From: Lasioglossum baleicum
Taxonomy: Eukaryota; Arthropoda; Insecta; Hymenoptera; Halictidae
Length of the DNA: 64,000 nucleotides
NCBI RefSeq assembly: GCF_051020765.1
Contig: NW_027469204.1
Location: forward strand, 124,001 to 188,000
Direction of reading: 5' to 3'
In this document: positions 59,335-64,000 of the stretch, piece by piece
How positions within the stretch are numbered: position 1 is the stretch's first letter
How the letters are laid out: every line of letters starts with the position of its first letter
Notes under the pieces: model-generated
Databases searched by the model: none
Told to the model about the DNA's origin: nothing
The model's input: only the letters and a program-made list of their open reading frames with translations
Translations under genes and position numbers: made by a program

Positions 59335-62300
59335 CCTGAATTCGCGGAGTGAATACTAAAATATAGCGTCACACTGCGTGAGAACGTTACTAATTGCTAT
59401 CAAGTCAATCGTGTTACCGAATGCCTTACCGTCCAAGAAGCTGGCACGCAGTATCGAGAGTATACCTACATGTTTAGGGACACACAATAGTATACGATTT
59501 ATTGACGACACCTTAAATTCATGCATGACTGGGAAGTTCGAATGTCAAACTGTTCGAGAACGTTACCACCCTCTTTGAGGGTCGAACGGTTAGTGAAATA
59601 GCTTCACCTATCCTATGACTCCGAGCGAAAGAGCGTGTATTCCGGGAGCAAATCCGCTGATCAGTATTGGTAATAAACAGCTTCATTCGCGGATTGAATA
59701 TTAATGTAGAGCACCAAACCGTATGACATCGTTACCAGTAAGTAGAGCGTCAAACGTTTTACAAATTACCTTACCCACCGAGAAAGTGACACATTCTATC
59801 GAGAGTATAACTTCGTGTTTAGAGAATCCTATTAGTTCACATTCTAGTGATGGTATACTAATGTCTTGTATAAATAAGGAGATGTAGTGTAGAACAGAAC
59901 GGGACCGTCACCTCATTCTATGATGCTTAATCAGCTAAATGAATAGCTGCAAGTGTCCTCCTAGAAGCTATCCCGATGTATCGAGAGTAATACTTGTTGT
60001 TCGGAGACTCAAATAAGTATAGATTTTTGTGACGGGCATATTAGTGTCATGCACGAAGTAGACGTTCGAGGGCCAGACCGTTCGAGAACGTTACCACCTC
60101 GTTTGAGAATCCAGCGTCTAAGTCAATAGCTTTACCTATCCTGTTTTTACAGCATTGGCAATCACCACCTTAATTCATGGCATGAAAGTTAAAGCAGATC
60201 GTTAATCCGCTGTAGAACGTTACAAAATGGTATATAGTCTAACATTTCACCGAAGTCCGTACCGTCCGACAAGCTAACTAGCTGCATCGAGAGTATAACT
60301 TGGCGAACAGAGAAGCAAAATAGTTTAATTGCTATTGATGGGCAACTTAATATCATCTATGTATCAGAATTTCGTGAGGAAAACTCTTCCAGAACGTTAC
60401 CACCTTCTTTGTGATTCGCACAGTTTAGGAAATAGCTTCACCTATCCTGTGATTCAAACTATCAAACCAGATATTGCGGGAGTAAATGCGCTGAGCAGTA
60501 TTGGCAATAAACACCTTCATTCACGGTTTGAATATTAAAATAGTGCGTCATACCGTTTCAGGACGATACCAGCCTCTACGATAGGCGTACGGATAAGTCA
60601 ATAGCATCACCTATCCAGTGACTCGGAGGGTAAACCAGGTATTCCTGATGTAAATCCACTGCACAATCTTGCCAATAGGCACCATAATTCGCGGACTGAA
60701 TACTAAAATAGAGCGTCACACCGTGTGAGAACGGTACTAATTCCAATAAAGTCAAACCTTTTACCGAATTCCTTACCGTACGAGAAGCTAATCCGCCGTA
60801 TCGAGAGTATAGCTACGTGATTGGGGAATCACATTAGTATACAATTTAGTGACGTCACCTTAAATTCATGTATGAATTAGAAGATAGAGTGTCAAACCGT
60901 TCGAGAGCCTATTTGAGATTCGCACGGCTAAGTGAATAGCTTCACCTATCCTGCGATTCCGAGAGTCCAACCAGGTATTCCGGGAGTAAATTCCCTTAAC
61001 AGCTTTGGCAATAGCCACCCTAATTCCTGGTTTGAATATTATAATTGAGCATCAAACTGATTGTGAACGTTATCGATTGTTGAAAGGTCAAACGTTTTAC
61101 CGAAGGACGTGCCATCCGCGAACCTCTCTCGCTTCGTCGAGAGTGTAACCTCGTGTTCAGCGAAAGAAATACGTAACCATTTGAGTGACGGGCACCTTAT
61201 TTTCATGGACGAATTAGAAGATCGTGTGTCAAATCTTTCGAGAGCGTTACTACCTCCTCTTCATGCCGAACCGCTGAGACAACAGATTCACCAATAGTTG
61301 TGATTCCAGGCGTCAAGCCTGGTGTTCCAGGAGTAAATCCGCTGAGCAGTATTGGCGATTGAAACACTAATTCACCGCATAAATATTAAAGTAGAGAATC
61401 AAACCTCCGGTGATCATTACAGGTGGGTATACAGTCATTCTTATTACGGTTTACCTTACCTTCCGAGAACATAACTGGCAACAGGTAGTGTGTTACTTCG
61501 TGTTCAAAGAAGCAAATTAATATTCATATGAATGTCGGGGCCATTAATTTCATGTACGAATGAGAGGTTCCCGTGGCTAACCCTTCCAGAACGCTACCAA
61601 CTTCTTAGAGAATCACACATGTATGACAATAGCTTCACCTATCCTACAAGTCCGAGAGCAATACCTGGTATCGCTGGAGTACATCAAACCAGTAATACTA
61701 GGAGTACATCCGCTGTCCAGCATTGTCAATTGACACCTGAATTGTCGGCACGAGCATTAAAGTAGGGAGTCCAATCGTTGGATGACATTACCAATTGTTT
61801 TAATGTCACTCTTTTTACAGAATAAGTTACCTTCAGAGAACGTATTCCGCTGTACGGAGATGACAACTTCATGTTCAGAGAAGCATATTGGTATACATTT
61901 TAGTAATGGGCACCATAACTTCATGAATGAATTACGAAAGCGATGGTCAAACAGTTCCAGAACGATACCCCGTCATATGAGAGACAAAAAGCTGAATCAT
62001 CTGCACCACGTAACCCATTATTCCACGAGACAAACAAGGTATTGGCCTTACCTTTAGCAAACCAAACCGGTTTCATCGATAGAATACGTTCGTGTTTAGA
62101 GGAAGAAATTAGTATTCATTTCAGTGTCGGGCATCATAACTTGATGTATGAATTACAATCTCGATGGTGAAACCTTTCGCAAAAGTTACAACCCTCTTTT
62201 AGGTTGGAGCAAATAGGTCTATAGCTTCACCTATCTTCACCCTCAAGCCTTTCGGGGACGATACCAACCACATTAACAGTCGGACGGCTAATTGGAAGGT

Positions 62301-64000
62301 TTCACCTGTCTAATGACTCCAATTGTTCAACCAGGTATCCCGTGAGCAACTACGCCGAAAAGTATTGGCAATTGACGTCTTGTTCCACGGTTTCAGTACT
62401 AATGCAGTTCGTCAAACCGGTGTAGATCGTTACCAATTGCTGTAAAGTCAAAAGTCATACCGAAGATATTATCCCTCGAGATGCTAACCCCTCGTATCGA
62501 GTGTATAGCTACGAGTTTAGGGAAACACATTAATATACAATTTAGTGACGGCACCATATTTTCATGTATGAATTAGAAGATCGGAAGACATCCCGTTCGA
62601 AAACGATACCACATTCTGGGAGAAAAGATCGGCTAAGTCAATACCTTTGTATATCCCATGACTTCGATGGATAAACCAGATTTTCCGGGAGTAAATTCTC
62701 AGTACAGTATTGACAATATACACCTCAATTCACGGTTTGAATATTAAAGCAGGCCGTGAAGCCGTTGCAGTACATTACATATTCGTGTAGAGTTAAACTT
62801 CTTACAGAGTGCCTTACCCTCCGAACAACTGACCCGCTGTAACGGGAGTATAACAACGTGTTCAGAGATACGAACTAGTATACGCTTTTGTGACGAGCAC
62901 CTTTATTTCATGCATGTAATTAAAGGTCGAGGGTCGAACCGCTCGCGAACTTCGCCACTTTCTGAAATAAACGATGGGGAAAGTCAATATTTTCACGTTT
63001 CCTCCGATTGAGTGAGTCAAACCAGGTATTTCGGGTTAAAATCCGCTGTATAGTATTGGCATCGTACACCCTATATCATGGTATAAATATTAAAGTCCGG
63101 AGTCAAACCTTTATAGGTCGTTACGTATTGATATGGAGTCAAACTTTATAGCGATGGCCTCACCCTGCGACAAGTTATTCCGCTGTGTCGAGATTATATC
63201 TTCGTGTTCAGAGGGCAAATTGGAATACATTTTAGTGACAGGCATCCTTATTTCATGTATGAATAAAATAATCGCGAATCAAACCCGTCGAGAACGTACC
63301 CACCATCTTTGTGTGTCGGACGGATGTCCAACTATCCTGTGATTCGGAAAATTAAACCTGATATTCCGGGAGTAAATGCCCCGTCCAGTATTGGCAATAA
63401 ACACCTTAATTCTTGGGATGAATATTAAAGCAGGCCGTCATACCAATGTAGAGCGTAATCTAATTGTATAAAGTTATACATTTTACAGATGATCTCACGT
63501 TCCGAGACGCAAACCGTCTATATCCGGGGTATTCCTTCGTGTTCAGAGAAGCAAATTATTGCACATTTTGGTGACGAGCACCTTAATTTCACTCATGAAT
63601 TAGAAGATCGATGGTCAAGCCGTTTAAGTACGTTACCACCTTCTATTAGAGTCGAACGGCTAAGCCAATAGCTACACCTATGCTGTGATTCCAATGGTCA
63701 AACCACGTATGCTGGCACTAAATACGAAGTATTTTCAAATGAAGCCTTACTTCACGGTATGAATGCTATAGCAGATCGTCAAACCGTTGAAAAACGTTTC
63801 GTATTCGAACAGTAACAAACCAGTTACCCTTCCGAGAAGCTATCCCGCCCTACCGAGAGTATAATGTCGTGCCGTGGGAAACACATGTGTATGCACCGTA
63901 AGGTAGTGCTCCTTACTTTCATGTATGAATTACTGGATCGAGAGTCAAACCGTTGTAAAACGTTACCACTGTCTTCTCTTCACGGAAGAGAAAGCATTCT
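59335..64000 (+). repeat. ~345-bp satellite array 2, right part
   Basis: Continuation of the interrupted monomer (CCTGAATTCGCGGAGTGAAT...), then about 13 forward monomers to the window end. Rearranged monomers are seen near 59950 (deletion), 61680-61700 and 62225-62280 (partial duplications). No gene was found inside. The array runs off the window. Confidence 0.95.

Noticed and set aside
44705..64000. Similar short open frames in satellite array 2
   Set aside because: Same reasons; none is preserved from monomer to monomer.

Overview
The window looks like a repeat-dominated, probably heterochromatic (possibly pericentromeric) piece of an insect nuclear genome. The insect signs are a mariner transposon, an R1-clade non-LTR retrotransposon, a Ty1/copia LTR element and a very A+T-rich mitochondrial fragment that reads in the invertebrate mitochondrial code (TGA = Trp, ATA = Met, AGA = Ser). 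The character of COI, COII, ND4L and ND6 suggests Hymenoptera, perhaps a bee or ant, but this is inference. I see no intact protein-coding gene of the host nucleus.

Layout, left to right. 1-1800 is an A+T-rich boundary repeat with 115-bp sub-repeats, interrupted at 59-1345 by a mariner. 1801-29960 is a large array of a diverged ~345-bp satellite; its direction flips near 8803, 27117 and 29300. 29961-30240 is the same boundary repeat, inverted. 30241-31430 is simple A+T-rich repeat. About 31434-43330 is a nuclear mitochondrial insertion (numt) split by a 6.1-kb R1-clade element at 36440-42515. 43359-44290 repeats the A+T-rich block in inverse order and orientation, and 44290-44704 is a third boundary copy. 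44705-64000 is a second satellite array in one direction only, interrupted at 54376-59329 by a copia element with both LTRs and a 5-bp target duplication.

The numt carries, in order, 12S, 16S, cytB, ND6, tRNA-Pro-like, tRNA-Thr-like, ND4L, ND4, COII, tRNA-Leu2 and COI. This is the standard insect mitochondrial order read backwards, every strand agrees, and several large internal segments are missing. COI is open over most of its length, whereas COII, cytB, ND4 and 16S are truncated or frameshifted.

The pieces do not form a pathway; they form layers of insertion. Two satellite arrays face away from an A+T-rich island holding mitochondrial DNA. An R1-clade element later split the mitochondrial COI, a copia element split a satellite monomer, and a mariner split one boundary repeat. 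Each insertion can be checked by its target duplication and by uninterrupted copies elsewhere in the window. The least ordinary observations are the dimeric origin of the satellite (two ~170-bp halves), the identical inverted junctions at both ends of the first array, the mirror-symmetric island around the numt, and signs of 12-monomer higher-order periodicity. All coordinates of decayed or repetitive features are approximate unless a precise landmark is given.
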